Below, piece after piece: positions 63,974 through 64,000 of a stretch of 64,000 nt of DNA. The DNA lies in contig NZ_JAHCMU010000004.1 of NCBI RefSeq assembly GCF_018449435.1, positions 62,001 to 126,000 on the forward strand, in the 5' to 3' direction. Under the pieces are notes generated by a model. It did not search any database. It saw only the letters and a program-made list of their open reading frames with translations, and was not told the DNA's origin. Numbering within the stretch: position 1 is the stretch's first letter; each line of letters starts with the position of its first letter. The translations under genes and the position numbers were made by a program. Origin of the DNA: Flagellimonas sp. 389 (lineage in GTDB: Bacteria; Bacteroidota; Bacteroidia; Flavobacteriales; Flavobacteriaceae).

Positions 63974-64000
63974 TTTGGGAATTACAGGCGTGGACATATT

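Overview
The window is chromosomal DNA from a marine-type member of the Flavobacteriaceae (phylum Bacteroidota), close to Maribacter, Zobellia or Muricauda in style. The support is internal: a SusC/SusD outer-membrane pair, a type IX secretion trio (a CHU_C/type B sorted protein, PorP/SprF, and an OmpA-family protein), promoters with a TAnnTTTG -7 element, A-rich rather than Shine-Dalgarno leaders, low G+C, and a str-S10-spc-alpha ribosomal cluster with no tuf gene after fusA. I see no tRNA, rRNA, insertion sequence, prophage or CRISPR array. Genus-level placement is inference.

Layout. 0.1-4.1 kb: a LytS/LytTR two-component pair, a membrane protein, and a cupin-SDR operon. 4.1-10.0 kb: the minus-strand type IX secretion/gliding trio. 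10.4-18.7 kb: a Mur ligase (Mpl), a MORN-repeat protein, small unknowns, a methyltransferase, a DUF1569 protein, RadC, a polysaccharide-deacetylase-like protein and a YjjG-type HAD phosphatase. 18.8-25.5 kb: a three-gene envelope cluster of unknown function, then rarA, a rhomboid protease, rlmB and a secreted unknown. 25.6-31.7 kb: a SusC-SusD-lipoprotein operon on the minus strand with no carbohydrate-active enzymes beside it.

32.2-49.4 kb is one long plus-strand ribosomal cluster: rpsL-rpsG-fusA-rpsJ, a structured leader with an intrinsic terminator, rplC through secY, infA-rpmJ-rpsM-rpsK, a second structured leader, and rpsD-rpoA-rplQ with a strong terminator. Two genes too short for most ORF callers, rpmD and rpmJ, are included. 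The internal gaps hold most of the regulatory interest: hairpin leaders before rplC and rpsD, a palindrome before rplQ, and two gaps (secY-infA, rpsM-rpsK) made of degenerate short repeats arranged as long imperfect inverted repeats.

49.5-64 kb: carA, eno, a divergent glycogen-synthase-like GT5 enzyme, citrate synthase, an unknown secreted protein, two tandem guanidino-group hydrolases (a DDAH/amidinotransferase-family enzyme and CtlX), a heptamer tandem repeat, a small divergent XRE-regulator/61-residue-protein pair with two matching palindromic operators, a carboxypeptidase-regulatory-domain outer-surface protein, an NmrA/DUF2867 fusion, small unknowns and argS.

Most of the window is ordinary core genome. 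The best candidates for new biology are the attenuator-like rplC leader, the rpsD leader, the XRE/61-residue module, and the repeat-built gaps inside the ribosomal operon.
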